NCBI GenBank assembly: GCA_003586115.2
Contig: QVOM02000112.1
Location: 45,438,743 to 45,502,742, forward strand
Source: Salvator merianae
Taxonomy: Eukaryota > Chordata > Lepidosauria > Squamata > Teiidae
Direction of reading: 5' to 3'
DNA: 64,000 bases
The notes beneath the pieces were generated by a model, which saw only the letters and a list, made by a program, of their open reading frames with translations, made no database searches and was not told the origin of the DNA. Shown piece by piece: positions 44,250 to 56,605 of this stretch. Positions within the stretch are counted from its first letter, which is position 1; every line of letters begins with the position of its first letter. Made by a program: the position numbers and the translations under genes.

Positions 44250-45395
44250 GATATTATTTGCACTGCAATAGAACTTATTTCACACTTCCATGAAATCTTA
44301 ACAGTGCACAGATGTATTAAATAAGATAATGCCAGCAAAATTGCATTCCTTAATCGAGCTTCAATATTTTTTTAAAGAACAAAATACAAAGACAAAGACT
44401 GCTTTTTCTTTTAACAATTAAAGAATTTCTCTTTTATTTTGCTGGCAAAAATTCTAGAAAACTTCAGAGTCAAGGTTCTCTTTTTTCCCCTACATATGTA
44501 TTTTTTTTTTAACAAAAGAAGTCTTCCACACAATGTTATTAATATTATTATATCTTCCCCCACATCTTTCAACAGTCCTGCTACAGATTGGGTGCTGCTA
44601 TTGATGTGATGATATCTAGAATGAAGTAAACTATGGACAGATATGTTTAATGTCAGTTGAGGCAGCAGAGCCAAGAGATGAACTGAATTCCTTTCTGATG
44701 AATCTTTTATGGATCAGCAGATTTATTCAGAGTTATTTAAAAAGCAGTTAACATTCCATTATCAAAAAACTGTGATCTGTGTCAGCACTAAGACACCATT
44801 TGGTCATTTATTTTAGACCGAGAAGTCACTGCAGGGAGAAATACAATTATTAAATACCTAGCAGACAGATAAATACCAAGTCCTATCCAGGATGTTTATC
44901 TTCCTGATTCTAAATACTTGTTTTATCTGTTATTGGAATATTAGAATTTTTCCTTCTATTTTTCTTGCTTTTGTCAAACAAGGAAGCAAACACAACTCCC
45001 ATTTTCTGGGTCAGTCAGATTTACAATCTTTTTTTTATCCAGCATTACATACGCATGCGTGTGTGTGTGTGTGTGCGCGCGCATGCACGTAACTTAGATA
45101 AAATAAAGAACATAAGAGAATGGCATATAGAACAGTGTTTTTAAGATCAAAAACTGCCACCAAAACAAGTATTCAGAACTAACTTCTTAAGTTTCACAAA
45201 AATCTTTAGAAAAAACAGAGGTATACAATCTGAACAACTAGAGCATAATTCAAAGGAAGAGGATTAAAAGCTAGAGTTCCATTCCAAACGACAAGGCAGC
45301 AACAGGAACGCAGAGCATGTAAAAGAAGCCACAGTGAAGAGTTTGCAAGTTCAGAGAAAACAAGTCAATTTGATTATGGTTAATTTCTATTTTAG
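44250..45395. other. non-coding stretch with a Z-DNA-prone run
   Basis: No gene is supported. At 45046-45091 purine and pyrimidine alternate without a break (see findings). Confidence 0.5.
45046..45091. repeat. 46-bp alternating purine-pyrimidine run, (GT)n/(GC)n core
   Basis: The run passes through acgcatgcgt, (GT)n at 45059-45075, gcgcgcgc, then atgcacgta without a break in alternation. GT- and GC-rich alternation favours left-handed DNA. Confidence 0.9.
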
Positions 45396-45542
45396 GCTGC
45401 ATCCAGACGTTGCTTACTTATGCTGTCATATTTGGATATTCTGGAATAAAGCATGGATATTCCAGAATAAACCACCTCTGGAAACGCTTTATTCCAGAAT
45501 ATCCAAATATAGCAGAATAAGCAAGTGATGTCTAGATGCAGC
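45396..45542. mobile_element. palindromic MITE with long hairpin
   Basis: The left arm 45396-45452 and right arm 45486-45542 (57 bp each) are near-perfect inverted copies, starting GCTGCATC and meeting at GGATATTCTGGAATAAAGC. The loop holds a further copy of the ATGGATATTCCAGAATAAA core. No coding capacity and no clear target duplication. Confidence 0.85.
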
Positions 45543-45794
45543 ATCAGTCTCTCACCTCTCAGCAATAGTTAAAATGGCCAAGATTATATGGACACAAGAA
45601 AGAGAAGCATTTCATTGCCTTTGAAGTCATTTCAATTTGATATATCTTGACTACCATAGACTAAAATGAGATATGGCTCAGCCTCTAGTGTTCCCAGTCC
45701 CTTGGAAAGATCCTGCAATACTACTGTTCTGCTGTAGTGTCTCTATAGTACAACACTAGAACCAGGATTCAATCTATGAAGCTGATAAGTAAGA

Positions 45795-46155
45795 AAGTTA
45801 GGACTGCAAAGGGGAAGTATTTTTTTCACCCAGCAGGCTATTGTTCTATGGAATTTACTTCCAGAGAGGGTGATGACAGCAGTAGTCTAGTTAATTTTAA
45901 GAAAGATTTGGACAAAGTCGTGGAGGCCAGGTGTATTGATGGCTACTAGAAAGGATGTCCATGTACCCCCTCCAGGTTGGAGGGGCAAGATGCCTCTAAA
46001 GGCCATTTGCAGGGAGTCAAGAACAGGTGAGTGTTTCCCTGTCTTCTGCTTAGGAATGCCCAGAAACAAATGGTGGGCTAACGTGGGAGATGGGATGCTG
46101 CACTAGATGGGATGCGATTTGATCTAGCAGGGCATAAGTGATCTTATGCACTTGC
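45795..46155 (+). mobile_element. CR1-type LINE 3' end, sense
   Basis: aattttaagaaagatttgga then gatgcctctaaaggccattt and gcagggagtcaagaacaggt lead to ctagatgggatgcgatttga near the end. It is the reverse complement of the family copy at 41513. Confidence 0.7.
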
Positions 46156-47371
46156 AAAGTAGAAGTCAAAACAAGAGCCCCTTCCATACTTTGGAGAAAC
46201 CCTCATTGTCCTGGTGCTCTCAAGATTTTAGCCCTTCTCTTGAAATGCAAATCTCGTATTCAGTGCACAAGCAGAACTTTTTCCGGTACGCTAAAATGAA
46301 TGTATAGAAAGAAGCCTTCTGATACACCAGTCAGGGGTTCTTTTTTCTTTTCTTTTTTTAAGGAGGCATCCCAATGCTGCTGTGTTTATGGTGCCAGTAA
46401 GTGTGGTTTGACAGCAGTTCCTGGGATCCTATCCAGTTTCCAGACCTACTGTAGCTCATTCAGCAGCAAACCTGGCAGTCCTTTAAACGCATGTCAGCCA
46501 GAAAAGCGAAGAATCCTCACTTAAAGCAAAAAGCTGATTGTTCTCATTCCTCCTTGTCATCCTAGCAGGCTGCACTGATTCTGTAGCACTCGCAGATGTA
46601 TTGCACAGCATAGTCAAAGTTCCTGCCCACCAGAAAGGTGTGCACTTTTGTGTGTGTGAGACAGAGAGAGGAGGGAAAAAAAGGACAGTTACGAAGGAAG
46701 AACATTTTATCACATTACAGTGCCTTCTGGCTCTGCTCTTCACTGAGCTTCCTTCTCCTCCACCTTGCTTTGTCCAGATTTTTTGACTTGTTTATCTGGG
46801 GCAAATCTGAACTACCAGGAATGCCATATAGTGCCTGTATGACGTAGCCTTGTCCACAAAGAGGTTAATGGCAGCAGACGTGTTCTGCAGGGAAAGGAGT
46901 TACCAGGAACTTTTAGGTGGTTCTTATGTGCTCCAAAGTAGGCAGTAGGTATTGTAGAGAGACCAGGCCTGCTGGGTGAAGCATCAGATAGTCCTGGGCC
47001 TTTACCAGTGGTTTATTTTTGACTAACTGCAGTTCACTACTACAGAGTGAACTTCACGTAGTGTTTTTGTTTTTTGTTTTAAGGCACTGCCCTCTATGCC
47101 CAGTCTAGGTGGGCCAGAGATGACTTTTTGCACAGAAACAACCCCATCCATGTAGGTCCTAGAAACAATTCTCTCTCTCATCACAGAGTTTAGCTCAGTT
47201 GCCACCCTGAGTTTTGTGAGGATTGGCTGCAAATGAGCTATCAAACTCAACTTGCTCCATGTTTTTAGATCACAGGCCTGCTGACCTGCACCATTGGGAT
47301 TTTAGCTTGGAACATAATCCATATATCACTGCATCTGCATAAAGCCCATTCATCTGAACCATGTTTGCACA
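46156..47371. other. non-coding stretch, nothing recognised
   Basis: No supported gene; an AATAAA on the minus strand lies at its right edge (about 47372-47378) and belongs to the next feature. Confidence 0.45.
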
Positions 47372-47389
47372 TTTTATTGTAGGGCAGTA

Positions 47390-47682
47390 CTACTTGTTGA
47401 ATGTTTTAATGTATGTTAGGAGCTGACCCAGGTCCCGCTGGTCTTCATGACTGAATGAATTTAAGTGTCTCTTATAGCATCTTCCCTTGTTTCTCTGCCA
47501 AGGATAGCTCAGCAGAAAATCCCACTGTTCTTGTGTTACTGATATAATTTCACTGTACTCTTGCCAATGAAGCTGACACAGCAGAGACAGTAAATCAGGA
47601 GCCTCCACCCGTTCCACATCATCAACATTACAAATGCATCCTGCGGGGCACGCATTCCGAGGAGCCCTTGCTGTTTGCAACA
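47390..47682 (-). CDS. candidate terminal coding exon, product unknown
   Basis: On the minus strand a good acceptor (TTTGTTTCCAG, before 47682) opens a frame of 97 codons ending TAG at 47390. An AATAAA follows about 12 bases after the stop. The predicted peptide has a protein-like composition (ACPAGCICNVDDVERVEAPD, LLSLLCQLHWQEYSEII, EQWDFLLSYPWQRNKGRCYK) and no repeat-derived motif. It lies about 2 kb beyond the stop of the CFAP47-like gene, on the same strand. It could be the last exon of a separate downstream gene, an alternative 3' exon, or a chance frame. I do not recognise the family. Confidence 0.4.
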
Positions 47683-47925
47683 CTGGAAACAAATTCTCTC
47701 ATTAGGTAGCTTTTAGTTTACAGAAATTCAAAAATGATGCAAATAGGAAGGCACAAAAATGTATTTAAAAATATATATTGCTAGATTAAAGTCAGTGCAA
47801 CACGTTCATTTGTTAGCAAAGTGTGGTGAAATTTCTTTTATGCCAGAATGACTCTTAGCAATTCCATGAAGTTTGCACCAATACTGAATACTTGGACCAA
47901 ATGCTTGTTGTATCTTTAGGACTAA

Positions 47926-48697
47926 GGGTCTTTTTGTACTGGTTGGTGTTGCTTACCAGCAAGTGCACTAAGGGCCTCCCTTCTGCATGTTAATATGGAA
48001 TTCAGCAGGCCCTGCCCACTGCTGGTACACTCTGTCCACACAGGACAGAGTATAATCCAGATTGGTGGGGGGGGGGGCTGATCTGGATTACCAGTAGTCC
48101 TTGACATTGAGGACTACCAGCATACCAGCTCAACCTAGTCTGGAACACAGAGGTGTGCAGAAGGAATGCTTCCATGTTCCAAACTACAGGGGACCCATTT
48201 CATGTGAGCTTCAGGGCCGGTGCAGGGGCTGGTCTGAACCAGTCCTGTTGTGCAGGTGGCACTGTTCCAGATCACACCTTGCTGTGGTCCAAACCAGCAG
48301 GCCTTACTGGTCCAGCCCTACTGGTTCACATCACGGTGAGGCAGTGAAGAAAAGTCCAAGGTCTACTAACATACTAATGGGCCCTAATTCAGAACACAGA
48401 GGTGTGCAGAAAGTGTGTGCCTCCAGGTTCTGGCTACAGAGGGACCCATCTCAGTGGCACACCTTATTCCATCACTGAAATGGGTCTTCCAGGGTTCATT
48501 CCTGGCCTTCAGATCTCATGCAGTCTGGCTCCAAAGTTCATGTGAGCTTCAGGGCTGGAGCAGAGACTGGGCTGGAACACAGCATTGCCATGCAGACGGC
48601 ATTGACCTGGCCGAGAGTAATCCCTCCTAGCCTTGGGATGGATCACTCTGTTCCTGGCTCACTGTTACAGATTAGGCCAGATAAACGCAGAAATGCC
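47926..48697. mobile_element. non-autonomous DNA transposon, GGnCnTTTCTGC family
   Basis: It starts GGGTCTTTTTGTAC and ends GCAGAAATGCC (inverted GGCATTTCTGC). The interior has two related blocks (around 48130 and 48395) sharing gaacacagaggtgtgcagaa. Related elements occur at 51061, 56606 and perhaps 61233. Target duplication not determined. Confidence 0.5.
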
Positions 48698-48718
48698 TTA
48701 TCTTAGTATTAGATCAAT

Positions 48719-49233
48719 GGCCGTTTTCACACTTACAACAGTATGACGTTCTAATTAGTAGGGTTTGGGCAGGCCAGGATCAGGTACAGTGATGAGTATT
48801 TGCACTTGTCAGCAATGGAACAGTTTGTGAGCTGACCAGCAGGGGGAGTAGTGCGAATGGGAATGCACTAGTTAGGTAGCTGTGTTTTAACCCAGGGGAG
48901 CAGTGTTCAGACTTGTGTCCGAAACAGCTACCACGGTCCAGACCCCAAAGTCTGAACCTGGATTGTACTGTTTGATGCCGCCTGTGCAGCCACACAGTCC
49001 CCGCCCCACCGCCATTCCAAACCAGGAAGTGGTGCGAACGCACCTTTCCTGATTTGCACCTGATCACGCAAGTCAGCTTCCAGACTACAGTTTTCTTGAC
49101 CAGTGTTATTAAACTTCAGGTGAGCATCAGGTGGGCTTCAGTAGGTTTCAAGTCAGCTGGGGCTGTTGCAGGTGCAAACGCTCTTTATTAGTGAGTGTCC
49201 TGGAATGTTCCATTTTCTAAGTGTGAACAGGCC
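48719..49233. mobile_element. 515-bp inverted-repeat MITE
   Basis: The left end GGCCGTTTTCACACTTA is matched by the inverted right end GGCCTGTTCACACTTA. CAAT flanks both sides (48715-48718 and 49234-49237), perhaps a 4-bp target duplication. No transposase. Confidence 0.8.
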
Positions 49234-49400
49234 CAATGTAAGAATGTTTCAAATGTTGGAAGGAAGTAGGTGTTTGTACTGGTATGCATCACTATCATGT
49301 AACCAAAGGAGCAAATGAAATTGAGCAAAACTATTTACCATATTTTCCAAATTAATAAAACGAAAGCCATATTATAAATTGGTAAGCAATGCAATTGATA

Positions 49401-49406
49401 TTTATT
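49401..49406 (-). terminator. polyadenylation signal of the CFAP47-like gene
   Basis: AATAAA on the minus strand, about 88 bases past the stop codon at 49494-49496. A second AATAAA overlaps the stop itself. Confidence 0.55.
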
Positions 49407-49493
49407 GCTATAGAATCCAGCATATTTTTATAAAGTGGGAGAAACACGTGCGTTTAAAAACATGTATGTCAAATAAAATGGGAATATTACAAT

Positions 49494-49703
49494 TTATTTT
49501 GCCCTTAAAATCAGTGGTGCTCCTTTGATTGTAGAGGATGTGCCAGTGGATAGCAATTTCATATTTTCACGTACAAAATTTCGTTGTTGCACTCTTCTTG
49601 TTTTCACATATATACCCTTGCAATCGACCTTTGCTGATGCAGTTGGTATCACAGTCTTTGGGGACAGGCCATTGATCTCATACATCCATTGCATTGCTGC
49701 TGT
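49494..49703 (-). CDS. CFAP47-like gene, last coding exon
   Basis: An acceptor CTTTCAG precedes 49703. The exon opens in phase 0 and encodes 69 residues (TAAMQWMYEINGLSPKTV near the start, NFVRENMKLLSTGTSSTIKG near the end) before TAA at 49494-49496. Joined to the exon at 61740-61908, it continues a beta-sandwich (MSP/ASH-like) segment with the MQW-YEI-G pattern that I associate with CFAP47, a calponin-homology and ASH-domain protein of motile cilia and sperm flagella. The terminal position is supported by AATAAA downstream and no donor before the stop. The gene name rests on my recollection of the family pattern. Confidence 0.65.
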   Translation of the reverse strand, partial: TAAMQWMYEINGLSPKTVIPTASAKVDCKGIYVKTRRVQQRNFVRENMKLLSTGTSSTIKGAPLILRAK

Positions 49704-51060
49704 CTGAAAGTACAGATGAGAAGTTTCACAAGAAGATGCCTCCATTGTTTATTACTGCAAAGCGCATAGTAGCTCTTTGCCAGAATGTGTATAATTAGGT
49801 CATTCATTCTTCCCCACATAGGGGGTGCCTCAAAAAGCCACATTACTGAAATGGTGCCACAGTTTTTAAAAGACAAAACATTATTATCATGCATAATTAG
49901 TAAGACAGAACATTCCACTTTATGAAGTAAGTGCAAATTGTTGAAAATATGTATACTGCCTAGTGCCCTAGGTGATCTAAACTCCTTTTAATGTTCAACA
50001 GTTTGGGAGACACTTTCTGAGGGAATTGTCTCACAGCAGGAAGTAAATGGAAATAACAAATGGACTGCTGACTTTCTATATGTATCCCAGGGATTAATGG
50101 GGAAGTTTGAAATAAACTTTTTAGCATCTCAGTTTGGGTCAAGTGAGTCATTTCACTTCAGCAGCTCAGAATTTCCTACTGTAAACTTTGAGTTTGGAAT
50201 TGCTGGGTCCCTAAACCAACTTGTAGGCAGAGAACTTGTGGCTGACAAAACAAAGGCAGTGCTCTTCTCACTCTATTGCATATTTAACTGCACAAAGTAT
50301 CTACAGTTCTGTATTTTGTGTAATCCATAAGATAGAAAGCACAAGCCTCTTACAAGATTCATCTTGCCACTTCTTTCAAACATCCAAATCAACAATTAAA
50401 AGGAGGTAGTAGAGCAATTAGTATATACTGTACTAAAGATCTGCACTTTATTAAACAGAAGATACATGTTCACACTATGCTGAAGTCATACAATTAAACT
50501 TACAAGAATTTACCAAAGATCTGGGGTTTGTTTATTTCAGTTATGGTGGTTGATACCTATTCAGAAAGCTTGTTCTTCTGTTCCTCACAGACTTGAGCCC
50601 TTGTGGGATCACACTGACAGTCTTGGGCAATACCTCAACACTACTGCCCCTAACTAGCATTGTCCTTTCAGTTCATATTGGCCAGTGTTTCCAGTGACAG
50701 CACAACACTGTCCTTGAGGACTTCCTCTTCCACCCACATGTTTCTGGGCTTCCCACTCACTGCCTGAGGAACAGCAGCAACTAGGAGTGCCGGTCACTGC
50801 ATACTGCCTTCTGAATATGCTTTACAAGACCATGAAAGTAACTTACCTCTGTCATAAGTGATTAGCAGGCATCCTTCTAACCATTTTAGCTCACTGCACC
50901 TAACCTGCAGAGCCTTCAAGCAGAGAAGACACAAAAATCTCAACTTTGCTCCCTATAGCTTTCAAACCAAACCACAACTTCATCACAAATAGTTGAAATA
51001 TTTAATAACTATGTTTGTTTCCACACTTACCACTAGTGCAATCCAGGAAAGAGACTAAGG

Positions 51061-51458
51061 GGCCTGTCTTCCACATGCTATTGCAGGATGGTGCAGAACC
51101 CATGCCTCCTGGAATGCTTCATCCACAGGAGATGGAACACAGAGTAGGATAGAGTGCCTAAAATGGCAACTCATCCTTCTCTTCTGGTGGACTTCTACAT
51201 TGAGATCTACAAATCATGGGCTGTGTGTGGATACGAGGGAGGGCATTTCCAGTGTCACAGCAGCATGCACTGCCAAAATGGTAAGCTCAGGAACTCTGAA
51301 GCCCAGAACTATTTGTTCCTGGCCTTTCAGACTCTCCAGCCATGGACAACCATGTCCTGCACCAATAGCAACCTAACCCACCCTGGGACAGATTGTGCTT
51401 CCTGGGGCAGGGCTGTCCACCTTCTGCTGGAACATGAAGACTAAGTGCAAACATGGCC
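51061..51458. mobile_element. non-autonomous DNA transposon, GGnCnTTTCTGC-like family
   Basis: Left end GGCCTGTCTTCCACATGC; right end inverted GGCCATGTTTGCACTTAG. Interior GC-rich with cctttcagactctccagcca. Diverged relative to the copies at 47926 and 56606. Confidence 0.4.
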
Positions 51459-53193
51459 TATGTTTTGATTTGGGTTTGTTGCAATACAGAAGAGGGAAGA
51501 TTAAGTAATTAAGTATAGAGTTTTTTCCAGGTGTGGATGCCACAAAAAGCTGTGGTTAATTAAAATGAGCCATTTTCTGAACTGAAATGAAAATGTCTGA
51601 ATTCCTCCTTGCAGCTGTTTCAAAAAATGTAGATAAGCTCTACAGACAATAAAGGGGAACTATCAAAGGCTAACAGAACCCATAAGAACAACCCACCCAA
51701 AATGATCCTGCATCGCTTCCTTTTACAGTAGCAGCCCCTAATTGAGTAAGCATGCCCTCAAATGAGGCTATTAGCAGAATGCTGTAAGCAGCAACTACTT
51801 GAGTAAAATAAGGCTAGTAGTACAGTTTTTTTCAGATTCCCTTTCTTATAAGATTATAGTTTGGTAACGAGCAAAAACATGCCTGGTATTTTTGCATTTC
51901 CTCCCATATCTTGCTGCCCTTCCCCAAGTGCCCCATACTTGGAAGCAAACTCTTCGTACAGTTTAGGATGGCAAGCAGCAGGTTCCCTGCTTCAGGCAAC
52001 TAGCCTCAAAACATGGACAGCTGTGGGACCAGGCCATCAAGGACATTGGGACAGAAGGTTCATAGGTTATGCAGCCTAAAACACCTCAAAAAAGGATGCT
52101 GACAGTACTGGGCCAAGTAACTGTTATTCTCACAGAAAATCTGGGCTTTGAAAGGGTCCTAAGTAAAAACAAAATAGAAAAATGGAATTGACAAAAATGA
52201 CAAAAAAAAATCTAACACAGAATGAGGAAAATTACAAGATAATCTGAAAATAAAATAGTTTCCAAGCAGCAAAATTAGTAGCTTCTATTGATTACTCTCA
52301 CAGGGTGTAAGATTTTTATGATACTGTTAAACATCCAGTCGCTCTTGCTACACTTAACATCTGATCAGTAGGAAAGCCTCTTACTACATAAAATATTTCT
52401 GGATATGAACACTATCCAGCTCTCTTTCTTAGCAGATATGACACTGAAACTCAGTTAAAGCAGTTAAAAATCTCTCTGCTACAAGTTCAAGCCTGAGAAA
52501 GACTGCTGAAAGAGAACTGGTGGCAGCTTCCCCACAGTCCTTGTAGATCAGGATAGCTGCTGCTGCAGGAGAGCGCGACATCCAATTAATAGAGTGGTCC
52601 CTGGGAGGCTGTACAGACATGAAGATTGGAGTCATCCCTGGCATGAGAATTGTGGCAAAGAGAACTTTAAAGTGGTCTCCCAAGCGGTTCCCAGCTGTGG
52701 GCCAGTGCAGTCATTCACCATGCAGACAGCTAGACTGTCTCAAGTAGCCCAAGCAACATATGGAGCCCAGCAATATTTCACCAGGTTCCAGAAATGGCCC
52801 CAGAAATGGGCTGTTGTGGCACCTTCAACTTCGGAAGCCAGGAAATTTCAATTTCTCAGTTTCCAAGACTAGACTGGGACCAGCAGACATCATGTAGATG
52901 GCTGCCAGCCTGGCCCCCACTGTTTATTCCTTCCTGGCCTGCATCTTGCCTTCAGGGCCCATGCCTTCTGCAAATCTGGCAAGTTTGGCTAGTCCTACAT
53001 TAAATAGCATGGTTGCACAATTAACTGTAGATATTTAAACAAAATTAAAGATAATAACTTGAAAATGTTTAACTATTGCAGTCAAATAGGTGCGCCTGAA
53101 TATATTCTATAACTTGTTTACTGTAACGCACAGTCTGTTCTGCTCAGTGTATCACTGTTAATAGCATACATGAAGAACTCAAGAATATCAGAG

Positions 53194-53393
53194 GCTGTGT
53201 TCAGACATAACAAAAGGGGCGACTTGGAGGCACCTCATAGAGACAGTGTGTGGCACTTGTGTCCTGAAGTCTTCTCTAATCCACCTTTTCTAGCATAGAG
53301 AAAGGGGAGGGGCAGACTGGTGTATGAACAATCCCACCTCGAAGCCGTCTTTGAGCTGCCTCAGATGCTTTTTTTGTTGTGTCTGATCACAGC
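53194..53393. mobile_element. 200-bp inverted-repeat MITE with 5-bp duplication
   Basis: GCTGTGTTCAGACATAACAA at the left is matched by inverted GCTGTGATCAGACACAACAA at the right. CAGAG lies on both sides (53189-53193 and 53394-53398). The interior (gaaaggggaggggcagactg) is shared with the decayed segment near 990. Confidence 0.8.
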
Positions 53394-54240
53394 CAGAGTT
53401 TCTGTTCTCTTGGACTAATAGTGTCTACTGAGCCGAGTTTCTCTGTATTTATTTACAATTACAGAGCTGGCTTTAATGCCTTCTGTCAGCAAATGACACA
53501 AATATGACTACTTCTCCCCCTGTCTAACCTGCTGTTTTCCATTTCATAGCAGAGCTCTAGACAACCACGCTAAAACAAGCAACAGGGCACACTGTCCTGC
53601 TTGCAGTGGCAGAGGTTCATTATAATAGCTCATTCAAGCACATACATTTTCTTGTGCCCATGCCCATTAACTGTTTAGATAATATTTTAATTAATATTAA
53701 TTATTTTTTGTCTGTCTATATGTTTTAAAAACTGGCATTTTACAATAGAGAGCCAATTAACATTCTGTTCTAATAGGAACAATTTGTCTCACATTTCCAA
53801 AAGGAATGTAGTCTGTATCCACAATAAATTTCTAACCTAACGTTACCAAAGAGATACGATAGCAACAGTACTGTACTCTAATTCCATTCTCATTAGCTGC
53901 ATTATTTTATATACCAGCCTAGCAGTGATGAGTTCTATTACAGAAGCAGTTTTTTAAAGATTTTAATAAATCAGGCTCTTTAACTGAAAAAAATAATAAT
54001 GGTATGAGCACCTCTAAGCTTAAATAGTGATATGCGGGAGGAAGAAAATTCATTAGAACATTCTTTTAAAGTGCTTCCATGTTACAATCTGGCAAAGCTG
54101 AATTGGTTAGGCTTGCTGAATATAGACTGGTACAACAAAAAGAGGTCATTCATAAGTTTTAGAAAAATGGTTCTTTTTGTGTATGAATCCAGTATGAATA
54201 GAAGCATTACACATAAGACCAAGTTCATGGTTTAGCTAGT

Positions 54241-55155
54241 CACATACGAAGTTTTCCACTGGGTCAGACTCATGGCCATCTGCACAGGAAAGCCTCACAA
54301 GCTTGCCTTGCTCAAAGTCCCCCAGCAGCTGGCCTTTGGAGGCATATCACCTCCCGATGCCATCAGGGCTAAGAGTCATGGATAGCCCTGACTTCTATGA
54401 ACTGGTCCAAATCCTTTTTTTGAAATCATCCAAACTGGCAGTCCAACACCATCTCCTGTGGTAGCAAATCCCAAAGCTAAACTATGCATCATGTAAAAAA
54501 CAAAAACAAAAACTAACTTTTGTTTCTCCTGATTTGCCCAAGATTCAGCTCCATTGGAGGACTTCTGGTTTTTGTATTTTGGAAAAGGGTGAAAAACTTC
54601 TCCCTATCCATTATGTCCACACAATGTATAATTTGATAACCCTTTATCACATTCGCTTTCACTCATCTCCCTTGTAGAGTAAAAAGTCCTAAACATTGCA
54701 TCTTAGTCCTCCTATTCTAACTCACTCCAACTCTGCTGTATTTTGTTGAGCAGCAGTGACTGAAACAGCACACAGCATTCCAGATTTGGTTGCACAATAG
54801 ATTTACATAAGGACATGATAATATTAGCATCTCTGTTATCAGTGCCACATTTGATTACCCCTAAGATTCTAGTGACCTTTTTTACAACAGATGCACATTG
54901 TGTCCATACTCTCATAGAACTGTTCACAATTACTCCAAGATCTCTTTCCTAATCTGTCACAGTAGTTGGGATTTTTAGCTCCGATATGCATCACTTTACA
55001 CTTGTTCACACTGAAAAGCACCTGCCATTTTGATACCCAGTCTCTCTCAATCTCCCTTTTTTTTCACCACTCTGAATAATTTGGTGTCATCAGCAACCTT
55101 GGCTAATCCACCAGTCATGCCTATCTCCCAGAACAGAACCTTGGATAGGGAGGTA
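54241..55155 (-). mobile_element. CR1/L3-type LINE fragment
   Basis: The minus-strand frame 54712-54927 reads like the RT C-terminus (KKVTRILGVIKCGT, KSIVQPNLECCVLFQSLLL). Upstream, ATLVLFWEIGMTGGLAKVADDTKLFR-type remnants appear at 55070-55140. The 3' part to 54241 carries the usual antisense phrases (tggtagcaaatcccaaagct). It is diverged and broken. Confidence 0.75.
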
Positions 55156-55917
55156 TTCAGTAACAACAACAACAACAAAAAAAACATTAGGTAGGTAATA
55201 ATGTACCTATGGAATGCATAGAAAATAATGATACTTAATGGAGCATATTTTGTATAACCTCTTGGTGGCAACCAAGCAAAGCCTTGTTGAACATAGGCAG
55301 GGGATGGGAGTTCCCCACAAATCTGATGTTCAGTAGGAAACTTTAGCAGGCACATTCTCATTCTGGATGAGAAAAAGCTTCATCCTGCTAACAGCAGATG
55401 TTCAAAGCAGTGTTGCAGAATTGTGATTCCTTCCATCAGAACTGCTACCTTGAGGCCTTGCTCTGACGTTTTTCCCTTCTGAAAAGGAAGAAGCATCATC
55501 TGGATGAACAACACTGGGTGTGGAAGGGAATTTGCTTATTTGATTTATCACCCTACAGTGTCACAACAATTAGCTGTTTGATAAGAATCAAGTTTTCTAC
55601 CTTTTATCATGCATATTGGGAAATAAAGGGGGGGGAGCTTGCTCCCTCCACACTGTTGATCAGGTCCTTGGTGTGCATCCACTATGGAAGGAGAAACGTT
55701 GGAAAAGGAGACATATGTCCATCATGGCTGGACACGTATAAACCCATATTGGGCCACAGAAAAGCATTTTCTTTTGACTTCAACTGGCTGTGTTTTACCA
55801 TATCTACTATAAGCACTTCAATTTAGGGCCCCAAGCACCCTTCATTTTCCCCCAAAGCCAGTGAAACAGAAGCCGACATTCATCTTCCCACAAGCACAGA
55901 GCCTGAGTCTTATCAAG

Positions 55918-56112
55918 GGAGTGGCTGTAGCTCACTGGTAGAACAAACTACCTGGAAAGCAGAGGGTCACTGGTTTGATCCCCAGTGCTTCCCCTGAAGT
56001 AAGCAATGACAAGCCACTTCTGTACCTCTGCCAAGAAAACTGCATAAAGGTGCCCATGGAGGTGCCCGGCAGACAACCAGGAGTTGGCTACAACTCAGTG
56101 GTACCCAACAAC
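55918..56112 (+). mobile_element. tRNA-derived SINE
   Basis: The A box region gtggctgtagctcactggta (55921-55940) and B box ggtttgatccc (55972-55982) are spaced as in a tRNA. The body contains gacaagccacttctgtacct and a second tRNA-like phrase gagttggctacaactcagtg near its end. Confidence 0.75.
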
Positions 56113-56605
56113 AGTAAACTCAATGTAGTGTGCTGCAAGGCAAAACTGCTGTCTCTTGAATCCCCTCCCAACCTCTCAGAAGATCAAGCTTTGCATGTAG
56201 CCCCATTTCTTAATTTAGCATAAGGAGTTGCACTGGAAGGGGAGAAATGTTCTACCACAACTGGACTTGTAAAAGACCTTCTGGTAGACAAGAAAAAGTT
56301 ATACTGAATCATATCAATACAAGGCACCTCTGTCATGCACTCCAAGCACCTTCTTTTCCTCCAAAAGAAAGTGTAATGCAAGCCCCCATGACTTCCCCCT
56401 TCCCTAGGTTTGGAGCTTGAACTCCACCATTGTTTGGCCAGAGGAGAGAGGTGAGATTGAAGCTTTCCCTCAGGAATACTTCTTATCCCTGAAGGGTTTC
56501 TGTTTGCATGTTTTAATCGCCTATTCCCAACCGGAACAACCAGGATTAATGGTTTTGTGGGAAGAAGGGTCTTTTCCCATCTGCAGTTATGAGCAGGAAT
56601 ACATG

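Noticed and set aside
44033..44251. Plus frame ending in a poly-tyrosine tract
   Set aside because: The tail is the (TTA)n microsatellite and the front is a BovB-like scrap.
55047..55361. Minus-strand frame with a leucine-rich hydrophobic run as a membrane protein
   Set aside because: The run comes from an AAC-type simple repeat and the rest overlaps CR1 RT remnants.
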